This document shows, piece after piece, positions 35,565-46,121 of a stretch of DNA of 64,000 bases. The translations under genes and the position numbers were made by a program. Source of the DNA: Bacillus sp. THAF10 (lineage in GTDB: Bacteria; Bacillota; Bacilli; Bacillales; Bacillaceae_I); the NCBI RefSeq assembly GCF_009363695.1, contig NZ_CP045403.1, positions 2,522,001 to 2,586,000 of the forward strand, given 5' to 3'. The stretch's first letter is position 1. Every line of letters begins with the position of its first letter. Below the pieces are notes generated by a model. It did not search any database, had not been told where the DNA came from, and saw nothing but the letters and a program-made list of their open reading frames with translations.

Positions 35565-36014
35565 TTATAACATATTGATAAAACGGTCAGATAAGCCCAC
35601 TGCTTCTTCAGGTGTACGGCAAATGATCAAGCATGTGTCATCACCGCAGATGGTTCCAAGGATCTCCGGCCAATCGAGATTATCAATCAAAACTCCAATA
35701 GCATTCGCATTCCCCGGCATCGTCTTCATGACAATCATATGTCCAGCAACGTCGATTTTCACAAATGCATCCATGAGTGACCGCTTTAATTTTTGTAGGG
35801 GATTAAAGCGTTGATCTGCTGGTAGGCTATATTTATATCTTCCGTCTAATAATGGTACCTTAACAAGATGAAGCTCTTTGATGTCTCTTGATACTGTTGC
35901 CTGTGTCACATTAAATCCAAGGCTTTTAAGGCGGTCTACTAGTTCATCCTGTGTTTCAATTTCACTATTTGTTATTAGTTCTCGTATTTTAATATGTCTT
36001 TGCCCCTTGGTCAT
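35565..36014 (-). CDS. argR: Arginine repressor ArgR/AhrC
   Basis: ArgR binds arginine and represses arginine synthesis while activating its breakdown. The 149-residue protein, the same length as AhrC, has an N-terminal winged helix ([42 protein letters not shown]) and a C-terminal hexamerising, arginine-binding domain ([41 protein letters not shown] contacts arginine). I chose ATG 36014 behind AAGGGG; the frame extends 15 codons further without a ribosome site. It may also regulate the art transporter. Confidence 0.94.
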   Translation of the reverse strand: MTKGQRHIKIRELITNSEIETQDELVDRLKSLGFNVTQATVSRDIKELHLVKVPLLDGRYKYSLPADQRFNPLQKLKRSLMDAFVKIDVAGHMIVMKTMPGNANAIGVLIDNLDWPEILGTICGDDTCLIICRTPEEAVGLSDRFINML

Positions 36015-36061
36015 GTTGGCACCCCTTAACTTGTCTATTCCAAATTCAAAAAGTAACATCG

Positions 36062-36190
36062 CAGTTGATTTCGATAAAGGCTAAGCTTTCCGCGGAAAAA
36101 CTTTTAGCCTGCTCGGGTATTTGCCCTCGTTGGTCTCAGATTGCCGCTTCATTCTACGAATTTTGCTCCAATCTACAGCTAGAAACTACT
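36062..36190 (-). repeat. Dispersed repeat R1, copy 2
   Basis: In minus orientation it begins GCTGTAGATTGGAGCAAAA, identical to copy 1, and ends CCGCGGAAAGCTTAGCC then GAAATCAACTGCGATGTT. It lies just upstream of argR in the 392-bp tlyA-argR gap, which also holds an R2 copy. Confidence 0.7.
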
Positions 36191-36268
36191 CGATATCAAC
36201 ATTCTACTCACACAAACATTCCAAAATATAGTATACCATTAAAACGAATGCTGTCTTCTTTTATGTAA

Positions 36269-36345
36269 GCTCTTTTCTAAAAGATTGTTGCTAAAAACCT
36301 AAGAAAAAGCTGGCTATAAGACTTTTTCCAGTCATTAACCGAAGA
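36269..36345 (+). repeat. Dispersed repeat R2, copy 1 (partial)
   Basis: It starts GCTCTTTTCTAAAAGATTG and contains GACTTTTTCCAGTC. The segment aligns with 62326-62400. No reading frame is supported. Confidence 0.65.
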
Positions 36346-36381
36346 AAAGTTGCCACATAATAATTGTCAAGAAAACAATCG

Positions 36382-36416
36382 AAAAAAGGAACAACCATTA
36401 AAATAGTTATTCCCCT
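36382..36416 (-). terminator. Terminator of the dxs-tlyA group
   Basis: GGAATAAC pairs with GTTGTTCC, followed by TTTTTT in minus orientation, overlapping the tlyA stop. Confidence 0.75.
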
Positions 36417-37243
36417 TTTTCCGACTTAAGTTGTTGATGAGCATCTGCAATTATATCAGGGATGGACATCTTTAGATAATCTTGACCTTCTTCATGTTCT
36501 TTTGTATTCCATTGTAGGTGAAGCAAGAATTCTATATTTCCTTCTCCCCCTGTTATCGGTGAAAAAGAAGCATCCATTACATCATAACCTTGCTTTAGGC
36601 AAAATTGAATTATACCTTCCATAACAGCCTGATGTGTTTTGGGATCACGAACAATGCCCTTTTTCCCAACCTGATCTCTTCCTGCTTCAAATTGCGGTTT
36701 TACTAATGCAACTACATCACTTGTTGGAACTAGTAAGGTTTTTAATACGGGTAGAATTAATTTTAACGAGATGAACGATACATCTATTGTTGCAAACTCA
36801 GGCATGCCTTTCGTTAGGTCCACAGGAGTGACGTAACGAAAATTCGTTCGTTCCATTACTTCTACCCTTTCATCCTGCCTTAGCTTCCAAGCTAATTGGT
36901 TATAGCCAACATCCAATGCATAACTAAGTTTAGCACCATTTTGAAGGGCACAATCAGTAAAACCACCTGTGGAAGCACCGATATCAATGATAATTTTATC
37001 CTTTACATGTAAATCAAATACCTTTAAGGCTTTTTCTAGCTTTAAACCACCGCGACTTACATACGGAATAAGGTTTCCTTTTACTGTAAGAGGAGCATCC
37101 ATGGCAACTTTTTCACCAGGCTTATCTAAGCGCTGTTCATTGGAATAGACCAACCCTGCCATAATGGATCGCTTTGCTTTTTCTCTTGTTTCCACAAGTC
37201 CCCTCTCCACGAGGAGCACATCTAATCTTTCTTTTTTAGCCAT
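36407..37243 (-). CDS. TlyA-family rRNA methyltransferase (YqxC)
   Basis: TlyA-family proteins combine an S4 RNA-binding domain with an FtsJ-like 2'-O-methyltransferase that acts on rRNA. The 278-residue protein has the S4 domain at residues 1-65 (ERLDVLLVERGLVETREKAKRSIMAGLVYSNEQRLDKPGEKV) and SAM-binding motif IIDIGASTGGFTDCALQNGA, followed by DLTKGMPEFATIDVSFISLKLILPVL and VALVKPQFEAG. It starts seven bases after dxs and is probably co-transcribed. The target nucleotide in this species is not shown. Confidence 0.92.
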   Translation of the reverse strand: MAKKERLDVLLVERGLVETREKAKRSIMAGLVYSNEQRLDKPGEKVAMDAPLTVKGNLIPYVSRGGLKLEKALKVFDLHVKDKIIIDIGASTGGFTDCALQNGAKLSYALDVGYNQLAWKLRQDERVEVMERTNFRYVTPVDLTKGMPEFATIDVSFISLKLILPVLKTLLVPTSDVVALVKPQFEAGRDQVGKKGIVRDPKTHQAVMEGIIQFCLKQGYDVMDASFSPITGGEGNIEFLLHLQWNTKEHEEGQDYLKMSIPDIIADAHQQLKSEKGE

Positions 37244-37249
37244 ATTGTA

Positions 37250-39142
37250 TTAAGCCCTTTTTTGCTTTCTTCTAGTTGTTAAACTTTTGACATTTTCAAC
37301 GATTTTCTCTTTTGTTAAGTCGATTTCATTTAAAAGCTCTTTTACACTTCCATGTTCAATGAAACGATCAGGGATTCCCATTCGTACTACGCGATTGATA
37401 TAACCATGATCACTAGCAAATTCCACTACAGCACTTCCAAAGCCGCCTTGCAGCACTGCTTCTTCCACTGTAACAAAAGGAACGCCTGACTTAAACAAGT
37501 CATGAAGCATAGCCTCGTCTAATGGTTTGATAAATCGCGCATTGACTACTTTGACATTGACGTTTTCTTTTTTTAAGAGTGCAGCAGCTTCTAGAGACAT
37601 TCCAACGGTTGTTCCAAACGTTAGAATGACAGCATCTGTTCCTTCATGAAGTACTTCCCATGAGCCAATTGGTATTTCCTTCAGCTCATCATCCATCTTC
37701 ACTCCCAGTCCATTTCCTCTAGGAAAACGTAGCGCAATAGGACCCTCATTATACTTTAACGCGGTATTAACCATATGCTGTCCTTCATTTTCATCCTTAG
37801 GCATCATTAAGACCATGTTTGGAAGATGACGTAAAAAGGCAATATCAAACACTCCCTGATGTGTTTCACCATCCTCACCAACAAGACCAGAACGGTCAAT
37901 GCCGAAAAAGACATTTAGGTTCTGACGGCAAACATCATGGACAACCTGATCATATCCTCTTTGTAAAAATGTAGAGTAAATGGCTAAGAACGGCTTCATT
38001 TCTTGTGTTGCAAGACCAGCTGCCATTGTCACGGCATGCTGTTCGGCAATCCCAACATCAAACATACGATCTGGGAATTCTTTTGCAAAATCCTCAAGCT
38101 TTGAACCAACTGGCATTGCTGGTGTAATCGCAACAATTCGCTCATCTTCACGAGCAAGCTTGCGAACGGTTTCACTGATAACACTGCTCCAAGCCGGCGG
38201 GCCACCAACTGGCTTTAGGAAGTCTCCAGTTTCGATTTTATAGGGACCTGTACCATGCCAGGTGCCGATAGTGTCAAGCTCAGCTGGCTTATAGCCTTTC
38301 CCTTTTTTCGTAATAACATGAATGAGCACTGGGCCCTCGGTTTTTTTCGCATATTTCAAGTTATCAATTAATTCTTGATAATTATGCCCATCAATCGGTC
38401 CTAAATAAGTAAATCCTAGCTCCTCAAAAAACATTCCGGAGACGACAAGGTACTTTAAGCTATCCTTAATTCTTTCTGCCGTTGAGGCTAATTTTCCGCC
38501 TACAGCTGGAATTTTCTTTAGTAGCACTTCTAACTCATCTTTAACCCAATTATACTTACCGGCGGTTCGCATTCTTCCTAATGCGCTGTGCAATGCGCCA
38601 ACATTTGGAGCAATAGACATTTCATTGTCATTTAAGATGACAATCATGTCTTTCTTTTCATGGCCGATATGATTGAGCGCTTCTAGAGCCATTCCACCGG
38701 TAAGAGCACCATCACCGATAATAGGAATCACAAAGTCATCTGTTCCTTTAATATCACGTGCAGCAGCCATTCCCATTGCACCGGAAAGAGAAGTCGAGCT
38801 ATGTCCTGTTTCCCAGACATCATGCTCACTTTCGTTTCTTTTCGGAAATCCACAGAGCCCTTTATATTTACGTAAAGAATCAAACTCACAGGCTCGTCCT
38901 GTAAGGATTTTATGTACATAGGCCTGATGCCCAACATCCCATAAAAATTTATCCTTAGGGCTATCAAATACTTTATGTAGGGCAACGGTTAGTTCCACAA
39001 CACCAAGATTTGGCCCAATATGCCCACCTGAAGTGGAGAGCTGTTCAATTAAAAAACGTCGAATATCTTCACTTAAGCTTTCTAATTCAGAAATAGACAT
39101 CTTCTTTAGAAACTGCGGACTTTCAATTTTTGTTAGATCCAA
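37250..39142 (-). CDS. dxs: 1-deoxy-D-xylulose-5-phosphate synthase
   Basis: Dxs condenses pyruvate and glyceraldehyde 3-phosphate, the first step of the MEP isoprenoid pathway. The 630-residue protein has the TPP motif [70 protein letters not shown] (catalytic Glu) and the transketolase C-domain. The start is TTG at 39142 with a GGAAAGAGAG ribosome site. It lies downstream of ispA, so two isoprenoid steps are clustered. Confidence 0.97.
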   Translation of the reverse strand: MDLTKIESPQFLKKMSISELESLSEDIRRFLIEQLSTSGGHIGPNLGVVELTVALHKVFDSPKDKFLWDVGHQAYVHKILTGRACEFDSLRKYKGLCGFPKRNESEHDVWETGHSSTSLSGAMGMAAARDIKGTDDFVIPIIGDGALTGGMALEALNHIGHEKKDMIVILNDNEMSIAPNVGALHSALGRMRTAGKYNWVKDELEVLLKKIPAVGGKLASTAERIKDSLKYLVVSGMFFEELGFTYLGPIDGHNYQELIDNLKYAKKTEGPVLIHVITKKGKGYKPAELDTIGTWHGTGPYKIETGDFLKPVGGPPAWSSVISETVRKLAREDERIVAITPAMPVGSKLEDFAKEFPDRMFDVGIAEQHAVTMAAGLATQEMKPFLAIYSTFLQRGYDQVVHDVCRQNLNVFFGIDRSGLVGEDGETHQGVFDIAFLRHLPNMVLMMPKDENEGQHMVNTALKYNEGPIALRFPRGNGLGVKMDDELKEIPIGSWEVLHEGTDAVILTFGTTVGMSLEAAALLKKENVNVKVVNARFIKPLDEAMLHDLFKSGVPFVTVEEAVLQGGFGSAVVEFASDHGYINRVVRMGIPDRFIEHGSVKELLNEIDLTKEKIVENVKSLTTRRKQKRA

Positions 39143-39241
39143 AAGGGATCACTCTCTTTCCTTGCTAGTTTCGCTTATTTTGTAACACATATCATAACAC
39201 AAATGCTTTTCATGCTCAATTTTCGCTCGGTTTTTCGAGGG

Positions 39242-40135
39242 CTAATGATCTCTATTTCCAATTAAATCGCATAGTTGTTCAAGCAAATCCGATTCAAGCT
39301 CTACCTCTAATAGTATCCTCTTCGCCTCAGTAATGTGGAAATCGAGTTTTTCTTTGGCACCTTCTATCGTCAATAAAGATGGATAGGTTACTTTCTCATT
39401 AGCTGTATCCGATCCTATCGGTTTACCGATTTTCTCTGCATCCCCTTCTATATCTAAAATGTCATCTCGGATTTGAAAGGCTAAACCTACGTGTTCTGCA
39501 AACAGCTCCATTTTGGCAATGTCCGTTTCTGATGCATCTGCTAAAATGGCTCCAGCAACTACACTATACTTTAGCAATTCTCCTGTCTTGTTGCGGTGTA
39601 TGTACTCAAGCTCATGGAGTGATAGCTGCTTCCCTTCTCCTTCCATATCTGCTACTTGCCCACCAACCATTCCAACTGGTCCTGCTGCCTTTGCAAGCTC
39701 TCTTGATAGCGTTATAACTTTTATCACTTCTACACCTTCGTTTAATAGATCCGTTATGACGTCAAAACTGTAAGTAAGAAGCGCGTCTCCAGATAAAATA
39801 GCCATTGCCTCACCAAACACTTTGTGATTGGTTGGTTTTCCACGTCTAAAATCATCATCATCCATACTTGGCAGATCATCATGGATAAGCGAATACGTAT
39901 GAATCATTTCAATCGCACAAGCAACAGGAATTCCTAGACTCTCTCTTTTTCCAAAAGAGTGAAGCGTTGCTAAAACAAGCAGAGGACGCAATCGTTTTCC
40001 TCCTGCTTTTAAAGAATAATTCATTGCCTCAATTAACGTTTTAGGTGCGTTTATCTTTTCCATATAAGAAAACAATGCATCCTCAACGATCGTTTTTTTC
40101 TCTTTCATGAAGGTTTGAAAATCTGTCTGCAACAA
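39242..40135 (-). CDS. ispA: Farnesyl diphosphate synthase (IspA/YqiD)
   Basis: This prenyltransferase builds geranyl and farnesyl diphosphate. The 297 residues carry the first aspartate-rich motif DDLPSMDDDDFRRGKPTNHKVFG, the second DDILDIEGD, and GGKRLRPLLVLA. The start is TTG at 40135, directly after the xseB stop, with GGAGG eight bases upstream. Order xseA-xseB-ispA-dxs-tlyA is the standard Bacillus arrangement. Confidence 0.95.
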   Translation of the reverse strand: MLQTDFQTFMKEKKTIVEDALFSYMEKINAPKTLIEAMNYSLKAGGKRLRPLLVLATLHSFGKRESLGIPVACAIEMIHTYSLIHDDLPSMDDDDFRRGKPTNHKVFGEAMAILSGDALLTYSFDVITDLLNEGVEVIKVITLSRELAKAAGPVGMVGGQVADMEGEGKQLSLHELEYIHRNKTGELLKYSVVAGAILADASETDIAKMELFAEHVGLAFQIRDDILDIEGDAEKIGKPIGSDTANEKVTYPSLLTIEGAKEKLDFHITEAKRILLEVELESDLLEQLCDLIGNRDH

Positions 40136-40372
40136 CTACATTTCCTCCTCTTGCACCTGGAAGGTTTCTAGCTCACCATTTTCTTTTAAAATATGCTCCA
40201 TTTCTTTTTCAACGGTCGTTAGTTTATCATGACATAGCTTCGAAAGCTTCATGCCTTCTTTGTAATAGGAAATGGCTTCTTCTAATGGCACATCTCCTTC
40301 TTCTAATTTTTCTACGATTGTTTCAAGCTCCTGCATTGCATCTTCAAATGTTCGTTCCTTTTTCTCACTCAT
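40136..40372 (-). CDS. xseB: Exodeoxyribonuclease VII small subunit
   Basis: XseB joins XseA in the single-strand exonuclease VII. The 78-residue acidic helical protein has the family core [44 protein letters not shown]. Its start is four bases after the xseA stop and it abuts ispA, so all three are co-transcribed. The C-terminus carries the ribosome site for ispA. Confidence 0.95.
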   Translation of the reverse strand: MSEKKERTFEDAMQELETIVEKLEEGDVPLEEAISYYKEGMKLSKLCHDKLTTVEKEMEHILKENGELETFQVQEEEM

Positions 40373-40376
40373 TATT

Positions 40377-41720
40377 TTATCGCTCCTTTATATCCTGAAT
40401 CTCACAATGTAATTGACCGTTTTGAAGGTGAACCTGAATCGCTTCCCCTTTTTTGGCCTGTTCTACATGCTTAATGATGGTGCCATCTTCTTTATATGCC
40501 AAACTATATCCACGATTCATAATTTTAAGCGGGCTTAAGCCATCTATTTTTGTCAACTTGTTTTGAAACTGCCACTGCTTTTGCTGTAGAGCCTGCTTCA
40601 TTAGTTTTGTTAGTAACTTGGTATGCTGTTCAAGAGAAGCCTTTTCTGTTTCCCATTGCTTTTTCGGGTGGTTACGTACTAAAAGGCCAGAAATCTGATC
40701 CAATTTTACGTGCTTCTTCTCCACCATTCTCTTCATGGCAGCTTCTAAGTGATCTATTTTCCTATCAAGATCTTGCTGCTTTTGCGCATATAAATTTTTT
40801 GGATACCGAAAGGCGTAAGATTTCTGAAGTGTAGTGAGCCTATCCTTTAATTGCTGCATCAATTTATTGGATGCCCGGTGCAAACGAAACTTACGATCAG
40901 AAAGCCGCTCCATCAATTCATTTATATGTGGCACAGCTAGCTCTGCTGCTGCAGTTGGTGTTGGCGCACGCATATCAGCCACAAAATCAGCAATTGTGAA
41001 GTCTGTTTCGTGACCAACAGCGGAGATGATCGGTAACGTGGAAGCAAAAATCTCTCTTGCGACGATTTCCTCGTTAAATGCCCATAGCTCCTCGATGGAA
41101 CCACCTCCTCGCCCAACAATTAACACATCTATGTCGCTTTTGGTGTGAGCGAGCTGAATGGCTTTCACAATCGATGGTGCTGCATTCACCCCTTGAACCA
41201 AGGCAGGAATAACATATATTTTTGTGAGAGGATAACGCCGTTTTAAGGTCGTGATGATATCCCTTACCGCCGCTCCAGTTGGTGAAGTGACGATACCAAC
41301 TGCACGAGGATATTTAGGCAAAGCTTTTTTATGTTCTGGTGAAAACAACCCTTCTTGAGAGAGCTTTTTTTTGAGCTCTTCATAGGCTAGAAATAGACTT
41401 CCTACACCATCCGGCTGCATTTCTTTTATGTACATTTGATAGGATCCATTTGCTTCATATACGGTAATCTCACCACGGACAAGAACTTTCATCCCTTCCT
41501 GTGGTTTAAAAGCAAGATTTTTATTGTTGCCTGCGAACATTACCACCTGCAAACGGGCATTTTGATCCTTTAAGGTAAAATACATATGTCCGCGGCTATG
41601 CTGTTTAAAGTTGGAGATTTCTCCTTTTAGCCAAACATCCTGCAAATGTGGATCCACATCAAATTTTCTTTTTATGTATTTAGTTAATGCAGTAACAGTT
41701 AAGTATCTGCGCTCACTCAT
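40377..41720 (-). CDS. xseA: Exodeoxyribonuclease VII large subunit
   Basis: The 447-residue nuclease has an N-terminal OB fold ([46 protein letters not shown]), the catalytic region [85 protein letters not shown], and a coiled-coil C-terminus that binds XseB. ATG 41720 follows AAGGAG. Confidence 0.96.
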   Translation of the reverse strand: MSERRYLTVTALTKYIKRKFDVDPHLQDVWLKGEISNFKQHSRGHMYFTLKDQNARLQVVMFAGNNKNLAFKPQEGMKVLVRGEITVYEANGSYQMYIKEMQPDGVGSLFLAYEELKKKLSQEGLFSPEHKKALPKYPRAVGIVTSPTGAAVRDIITTLKRRYPLTKIYVIPALVQGVNAAPSIVKAIQLAHTKSDIDVLIVGRGGGSIEELWAFNEEIVAREIFASTLPIISAVGHETDFTIADFVADMRAPTPTAAAELAVPHINELMERLSDRKFRLHRASNKLMQQLKDRLTTLQKSYAFRYPKNLYAQKQQDLDRKIDHLEAAMKRMVEKKHVKLDQISGLLVRNHPKKQWETEKASLEQHTKLLTKLMKQALQQKQWQFQNKLTKIDGLSPLKIMNRGYSLAYKEDGTIIKHVEQAKKGEAIQVHLQNGQLHCEIQDIKER

Positions 41721-41765
41721 TTTTGCGGCTCCTTTTTAAGGAATTAGATCGCATTTTTGTTTATG

Positions 41766-41805
41766 CGAAAAAAGATGGAAGAACCAAATGTTCCCTCCAT
41801 CTTTA
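41766..41805 (-). terminator. Terminator of folD
   Basis: AAAGATGGAGGGAAC pairs with GTTCTTCCATCTTT, followed by TTTCGC in minus orientation. Confidence 0.85.
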
Positions 41806-41819
41806 AACATACCATATTA

Positions 41820-42692
41820 TTAAGAAAACGTCTTGCTTTCACTTGCATCCTTTTGGGCAGATTCCAACGTGTTTTGAAGGAGCATGGTGATTGTCATGGG
41901 ACCAACACCACCTGGTACTGGAGTAATATAGCTAGCCTTTTCCACAACTTGCTCAAAGTCAACATCGCCACAAAGTTTTCCAGTTTCAAGTCTGTTTACC
42001 CCAACATCAATTACAATGGCACCTGATTTTACATATTCAGGTCCGATAAATTTAGGGCGTCCAACGGCTGCAATAAGAATATCTGCTTGTTTTGTTATGG
42101 AAGCTAAGTCTTTTGTACGCGAATGACAATAAGTAACGGTTGCATCTTCTTTTAAAAGAAGTTGACCAACAGGCTTTCCAACAATATTACTACGACCGAT
42201 AACAACGACATGTTTGCTTGAAATGGAAACTTGGAGGGACTTTATCATCTCTACAATTCCATATGGAGTACAAGGTAAGAAAGCTTTTTGATCAATCATC
42301 ATTTTCCCTACATTTACGGGATGAAAACCATCTACATCCTTTAAGGGAGAGATATGCTCTATGACTGCCAGCTCATCAATGTGCTCAGGGAGAGGAAGCT
42401 GCACTAAAATTCCATGAACGGAATCGTCCTGGTTAAAATACGAAATTCTATCTAGTAATTCTTCTTGAGAAATCGAGCTAGGATGTTTTTCTAAAATGCT
42501 TCTAATACCTGCTTCCTCACAAGCTCTTTCTTTGGCTCGAACATAGGACTGCGAGGCAGGATCTTCTCCAACTAAAATTACCGCCAAGCTTGGTTGAATG
42601 CTTTTTTCAGCCTGTAGTTTTTGAACCTCGTTTTTAATCATCGTTCTTTTTTCCATTGCAAGTTCTTTTCCTGATACAATCACTGCTGACAT
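41820..42692 (-). CDS. folD: Methylenetetrahydrofolate dehydrogenase/cyclohydrolase
   Basis: FolD interconverts methylene-, methenyl- and formyl-tetrahydrofolate. The 290-residue protein has LAVILVGEDPASQSYVRAKERACEEAGI (catalytic Tyr and Lys), GILVQLPLPEHID, DVDGFHPVNVGKM, and VVVIGRSNIVGKPVGQLLLKEDATVTYCHSRT. I chose ATG 42692, six bases after GGGGAG. It lies between nusB and xseA as in B. subtilis and has its own terminator. Confidence 0.96.
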   Translation of the reverse strand: MSAVIVSGKELAMEKRTMIKNEVQKLQAEKSIQPSLAVILVGEDPASQSYVRAKERACEEAGIRSILEKHPSSISQEELLDRISYFNQDDSVHGILVQLPLPEHIDELAVIEHISPLKDVDGFHPVNVGKMMIDQKAFLPCTPYGIVEMIKSLQVSISSKHVVVIGRSNIVGKPVGQLLLKEDATVTYCHSRTKDLASITKQADILIAAVGRPKFIGPEYVKSGAIVIDVGVNRLETGKLCGDVDFEQVVEKASYITPVPGGVGPMTITMLLQNTLESAQKDASESKTFS

Positions 42693-42718
42693 ACTAAGCT
42701 CCCCCTTCATGTAAGTGA

Positions 42719-43114
42719 CTATTTTTCTAAGCGTTCCTTCACCTTCGAAAGTACTGCATTGATAAAACCACTTGATTTATCATCACCAAATGTTTTTGCT
42801 AGCTCGATTGCTTCATTCATAGTCACATTCACTGGAATTTCTTCTACATAGATCATCTCATATGTAGCCATTCGCAAAATAGTGCGATCGACCGTGCCTA
42901 AACGCTCGAGCGACCATTTTTCCAGGTGACTTTTCAATGTAGAATCAATTTCTTCTGCATGTTCTTTTGTACCGATGACAATGCTCTTTAGAAATTCATC
43001 TACTTGTTCATTCTCTTCTAGTACGTTTGCCATTGCTTCTTCTGGCGGAATATCACTAAGGTCCATTTGAAAAATTGCCTGAAGTGCTTTTTCCCTTGCT
43101 TTACTACGTTTCAT
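42719..43114 (-). CDS. nusB: Transcription antitermination factor NusB
   Basis: NusB acts with NusE on boxA RNA to promote rRNA antitermination. The 131-residue all-helical protein shows [43 protein letters not shown] and [29 protein letters not shown]. It has its own 340-bp upstream gap with a leader hairpin (43249-43283) and starts 26 bp before folD. Confidence 0.95.
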   Translation of the reverse strand: MKRSKAREKALQAIFQMDLSDIPPEEAMANVLEENEQVDEFLKSIVIGTKEHAEEIDSTLKSHLEKWSLERLGTVDRTILRMATYEMIYVEEIPVNVTMNEAIELAKTFGDDKSSGFINAVLSKVKERLEK

Positions 43115-43248
43115 TTTCCGGTCTCCTTATCGTGCTATCCTAATATAAATGATAATAGCACATTTTTTTCAAAAAACACATCATTTTTCATTGTTTTTTC
43201 ATCTAAAAACAAACAAAATAATGAATTTGTATATAAACGTTCGGATTT

Positions 43249-43283
43249 AAGCGTTTTTATTTGCTATAGGGGAGCAAACGCTT
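43249..43283. other. Hairpin in the 341-bp gap upstream of nusB
   Basis: AAGCGT + TTGCT pair with AGCAA + ACGCTT, with six bulged bases on one side and a 7-base loop. It lies about 135 bp upstream of nusB. The rest of 43115-43397 is AT-rich without a supportable gene. Confidence 0.45.
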
Positions 43284-43397
43284 ATGATATAACCTCATCA
43301 TTGCCTAGAAAATTGACACTTATTCTAACACAAAGCGAATTAAATTTTACCTCTTATGAGCAAGGAAAACAAGGCTATTTCACTATTTCTTGTTGAC

Positions 43398-43434
43398 AAA
43401 AAAAAGCAGGCACCCTTTGCATAAGAGTGCCTAC
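43398..43434 (-). terminator. Terminator of the accB-accC-yqhY group
   Basis: GTAGGCACTC pairs with GGGTGCCTGC and is followed by TTTTTTTT in minus orientation. Confidence 0.87.
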
Positions 43435-43455
43435 AAAACGACAGAGATCCTGTAA

Positions 43456-43860
43456 TTAAACCTCTTGTTCAACTTCCACTTCATTTTTTTGCGTTTCAAA
43501 TTGAACGCCAACCACATGAATATTCACTTCTGCTACTTCTAAAGCAGTCATGTTCAGTAGAGCCTGACGGATATTATCCTGGACTTTTTGAGCAACAGTT
43601 GGAATGGAAATCCCAAATTGCATTACGCAGAACACATCTACTTTTATTCCTTCTTCGGAAAGGTCCACTTTTACACCTTTGCCGTGATTCTTTTTACCAA
43701 GTCTTTCTGCAACACCTGCTGCAAAGTTTCCACGCATTTGCGAGACACCATCTACTTCAGATGCAGCAATACCTGCAATTACTTCAATTACTTCTGGAGC
43801 AATTTCTACTTTTCCAAGAGAATTGTTATTTTCCATTTCTAATAAGTTTCTCTCACTCAT
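43456..43860 (-). CDS. yqhY: Asp23/Gls24-family protein YqhY
   Basis: The 134-residue protein has the Asp23 envelope stress core: LGKVEIAPEVIEVIAGIAASEVDGVSQMRGNF, GVKVDLSEEGIKVDVFCVMQFGISIPTVAQKVQDNIRQALLNMTAL and EVNIHVVGVQFE. It lies directly downstream of accC (20 bp), as in B. subtilis, where genetics link yqhY to acetyl-CoA carboxylase activity. It is probably soluble and co-transcribed with accBC. Biochemical role is not established. Confidence 0.92.
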   Translation of the reverse strand: MSERNLLEMENNNSLGKVEIAPEVIEVIAGIAASEVDGVSQMRGNFAAGVAERLGKKNHGKGVKVDLSEEGIKVDVFCVMQFGISIPTVAQKVQDNIRQALLNMTALEVAEVNIHVVGVQFETQKNEVEVEQEV

Positions 43861-43880
43861 TCAATTGTCCTCCTTTTAAT

Positions 43881-45236
43881 TTAGGAATTCATGACATCAT
43901 ATTTTTCAAGAAATTTCGTATTGAAATCTCCATCTTTAAACTTCTCGTGATCCATTAGTTTCAGATGGAAAGGAATCGTTGTATGAACTCCTTCTATAAT
44001 AAATTCACTTAATGCACGTCTCATTCGTAAAACTGCCTCTTCCCGTGTCGCTCCATACGTAATGAGCTTAGCAACCATCGAATCATAATAAGGAGGAATG
44101 CTATACCCAGGGTACACTGCTGAATCCACACGCACTCCTAGTCCACCTGGAGGAAGGTACATTTCGATTTTACCTGGTGAAGGCATAAAGTTCTTTTCCG
44201 GATTCTCTGCATTAATACGACACTCGATGGACCAGCCGTTAAAGACTACATCTTCTTGGCGAAGAGACAATCTTTCACCTGATGCTACCTTAATCTGCTC
44301 TTTAATGAGATCGACCCCTGTTACCATTTCGGTAACCGGGTGCTCCACTTGAATTCGGGTATTCATTTCCATGAAGTAGAATTTCTTATTCACATAGTCA
44401 TAAATAAATTCTATCGTACCTGCACCAGTATAGTCTACCGCCTCAGCTGCTTTTACTGCTGCATCTCCCATTTTCGCACGGGTTTCTTCATCCAGAACCG
44501 GCGATGGAGTTTCTTCTACGAGTTTTTGCAGACGTCGCTGGATGGAGCAATCACGCTCTCCAAGGTGAATCGTATTGCCGTGGCTGTCTGCTAGGACTTG
44601 AATTTCTACGTGGCGAAAATCTTCAATAAACTTCTCAAGGTACACGCCAGGATTACCGAATGCTGTGGATGCCTCCTGCTGCGTAATGGAGATGCCTTTT
44701 TTCAGTTCTGCTTCATCTCTTGCCACACGAATTCCTTTTCCGCCACCACCTGCAGTTGCTTTAATGATGACAGGATAGCCGATATCATTTGCAATGGAAA
44801 CTCCATCAGCAATATTTTCGATGATTCCTTGTGAACCAGGAACAATCGGAACATTTGCCAGACGCATCGTCTCTCTTGCTACATCTTTTGTTCCCATTTT
44901 ACTAATCGCCTCTGGGCTTGGACCAACAAACGTAATATTGCACTCTCTGCAAAGCTCTGCAAAATCGGAGTTCTCTGCTAAAAACCCATACCCAGGGTGA
45001 ATGGCATCTGAACCTGTTAATTTAGCGACACTGATTACATTGGTAAAGTTTAAGTAGCTATCCTTAGAAGCTTTTGGACCAACGCAATATGCCTCATCTG
45101 CTAGCTGGACATGAAGAGATTCTTTGTCCGCTTCTGAATAGATGGCAACTGTCTCAATATTTAATTCTTTACACGCACGAATGATTCGTACGGCGATTTC
45201 TCCTCTGTTTGCAATCAATAATTTTTTTATCATCAT
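43881..45236 (-). CDS. accC: Acetyl-CoA carboxylase biotin carboxylase subunit
   Basis: AccC carboxylates biotin on AccB using ATP and bicarbonate. The 451-residue ATP-grasp protein has [24 protein letters not shown], the ATP loop [82 protein letters not shown]. Two adjacent ATGs (45236 and 45233) follow AAGGAGGGGGAG; either may start. It lies 13 bp after accB. Confidence 0.97.
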   Translation of the reverse strand: MMIKKLLIANRGEIAVRIIRACKELNIETVAIYSEADKESLHVQLADEAYCVGPKASKDSYLNFTNVISVAKLTGSDAIHPGYGFLAENSDFAELCRECNITFVGPSPEAISKMGTKDVARETMRLANVPIVPGSQGIIENIADGVSIANDIGYPVIIKATAGGGGKGIRVARDEAELKKGISITQQEASTAFGNPGVYLEKFIEDFRHVEIQVLADSHGNTIHLGERDCSIQRRLQKLVEETPSPVLDEETRAKMGDAAVKAAEAVDYTGAGTIEFIYDYVNKKFYFMEMNTRIQVEHPVTEMVTGVDLIKEQIKVASGERLSLRQEDVVFNGWSIECRINAENPEKNFMPSPGKIEMYLPPGGLGVRVDSAVYPGYSIPPYYDSMVAKLITYGATREEAVLRMRRALSEFIIEGVHTTIPFHLKLMDHEKFKDGDFNTKFLEKYDVMNS

Positions 45237-45249
45237 TGTCTCCCCCTCC

Positions 45250-45756
45250 TTATACTGTTTTTACAAGGAATAAAGGTTGACCATATTCAACCAACTGGCC
45301 ATTTTCAGCCAATACCTCTACAATTTCACCCTTTACTTCTGCTTCAATTTCATTGAACAGCTTCATGGCTTCTACAATACACACAACGCTATTCTCAGAA
45401 ACCTTGTCCCCAGTTTTCACATAAACATCTGCATCTGGGGAAGGAGAAGAATAAAACGTACCTACCATTGGAGAGGTAATTTTATGTAAATTGGCATCAT
45501 CTTGTTTTGGTGCTTCGGCTGTTGGTTTTGCTTCCTCTTGTGGCGCTGCTTGTGGAGCAGGTGCAGCAGCCTGAGCTTGTGGCTGTGCTGCAGGTGCTGT
45601 TTGTGGCGCAACAGCAACAGGTTGAGCGTTTACAACAGTTTGCACATCATGTTTCTTTAGTTTAATTTTTGCGCCCTCGTTCTCGTAGGTGAACTCATCT
45701 ATATTGGATTGGTCAATCAACTTTATTATTTCTCTGATTTCTTGAATCTTCAACAT
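45250..45756 (-). CDS. accB: Biotin carboxyl carrier protein
   Basis: AccB carries biotin between the carboxylase half-reactions of fatty acid synthesis. The 168-residue protein has an N-terminal dimer region ([36 protein letters not shown]), an Ala/Pro/Gln-rich linker and the C-terminal biotinyl domain with the biotinylated Lys in [17 protein letters not shown] chose ATG 45756 behind GAAGGAAAG; the frame extends 39 codons further without homology. Confidence 0.96.
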   Translation of the reverse strand: MLKIQEIREIIKLIDQSNIDEFTYENEGAKIKLKKHDVQTVVNAQPVAVAPQTAPAAQPQAQAAAPAPQAAPQEEAKPTAEAPKQDDANLHKITSPMVGTFYSSPSPDADVYVKTGDKVSENSVVCIVEAMKLFNEIEAEVKGEIVEVLAENGQLVEYGQPLFLVKTV

Positions 45757-45945
45757 CTTTCCTTCACTCCTCGGCTCTTTTTCATTTGTTGTCTTTCTTC
45801 CATTTGTTATGTACATTTTAACAAAATAGTTCATATTCATCATACGATACAACCTAAAGAAATTCAACTTCAAAAATAGTAATAGCTTTTATTATCTGGT
45901 GCTAAAAATACTTCTTTATAAAAAGCAATGTTAAACATCGTTGCT

Positions 45946-46058
45946 GATTTCTGCAAATCTGGCTCCGTGTCCGCGAGGAGATTTGTAAGCCTTCTCGGTC
46001 ACAAGTGGCTTCCATCCCGAGAATATTCTCCGCCACCTGCTACAATCAACAACTAGCA
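45946..46058 (-). repeat. Dispersed repeat R1, copy 3 (diverged)
   Basis: In minus orientation it begins GTTGTTGATTGTAGCAGG and ends CGCGGACACGGAGCC then GCAGAAATCAGCAACGATG. Its ends correspond to those of the copies at 20462 and 36062. It fills most of the 365-bp gap between accB and spoIIIAH; the rest shows nothing besides the spoIIIAH terminator. Confidence 0.6.
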
Positions 46059-46080
46059 ACATTCTTCATTAACAAAGTAT

Positions 46081-46110
46081 AAAAAAGCTTCCCCACTCTA
46101 GGGGAAGCTA
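46081..46110 (-). terminator. Terminator of the spoIIIA operon
   Basis: AGCTTCCCC pairs with GGGGAAGCT and is followed by TTTTTTATAC in minus orientation. Confidence 0.88.
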
Positions 46111-46121
46111 GTGTATTTTGC

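Noticed and set aside
36065..36268. Plus-strand ORF of 67 codons across repeat R1
   Set aside because: It lies mostly on a dispersed noncoding repeat and lacks a start signal.
39218..39236. A single TTTTCGCTCGGTTTTT upstream of dxs as a unit of array A
   Set aside because: Only one copy without periodic neighbours; may be chance.
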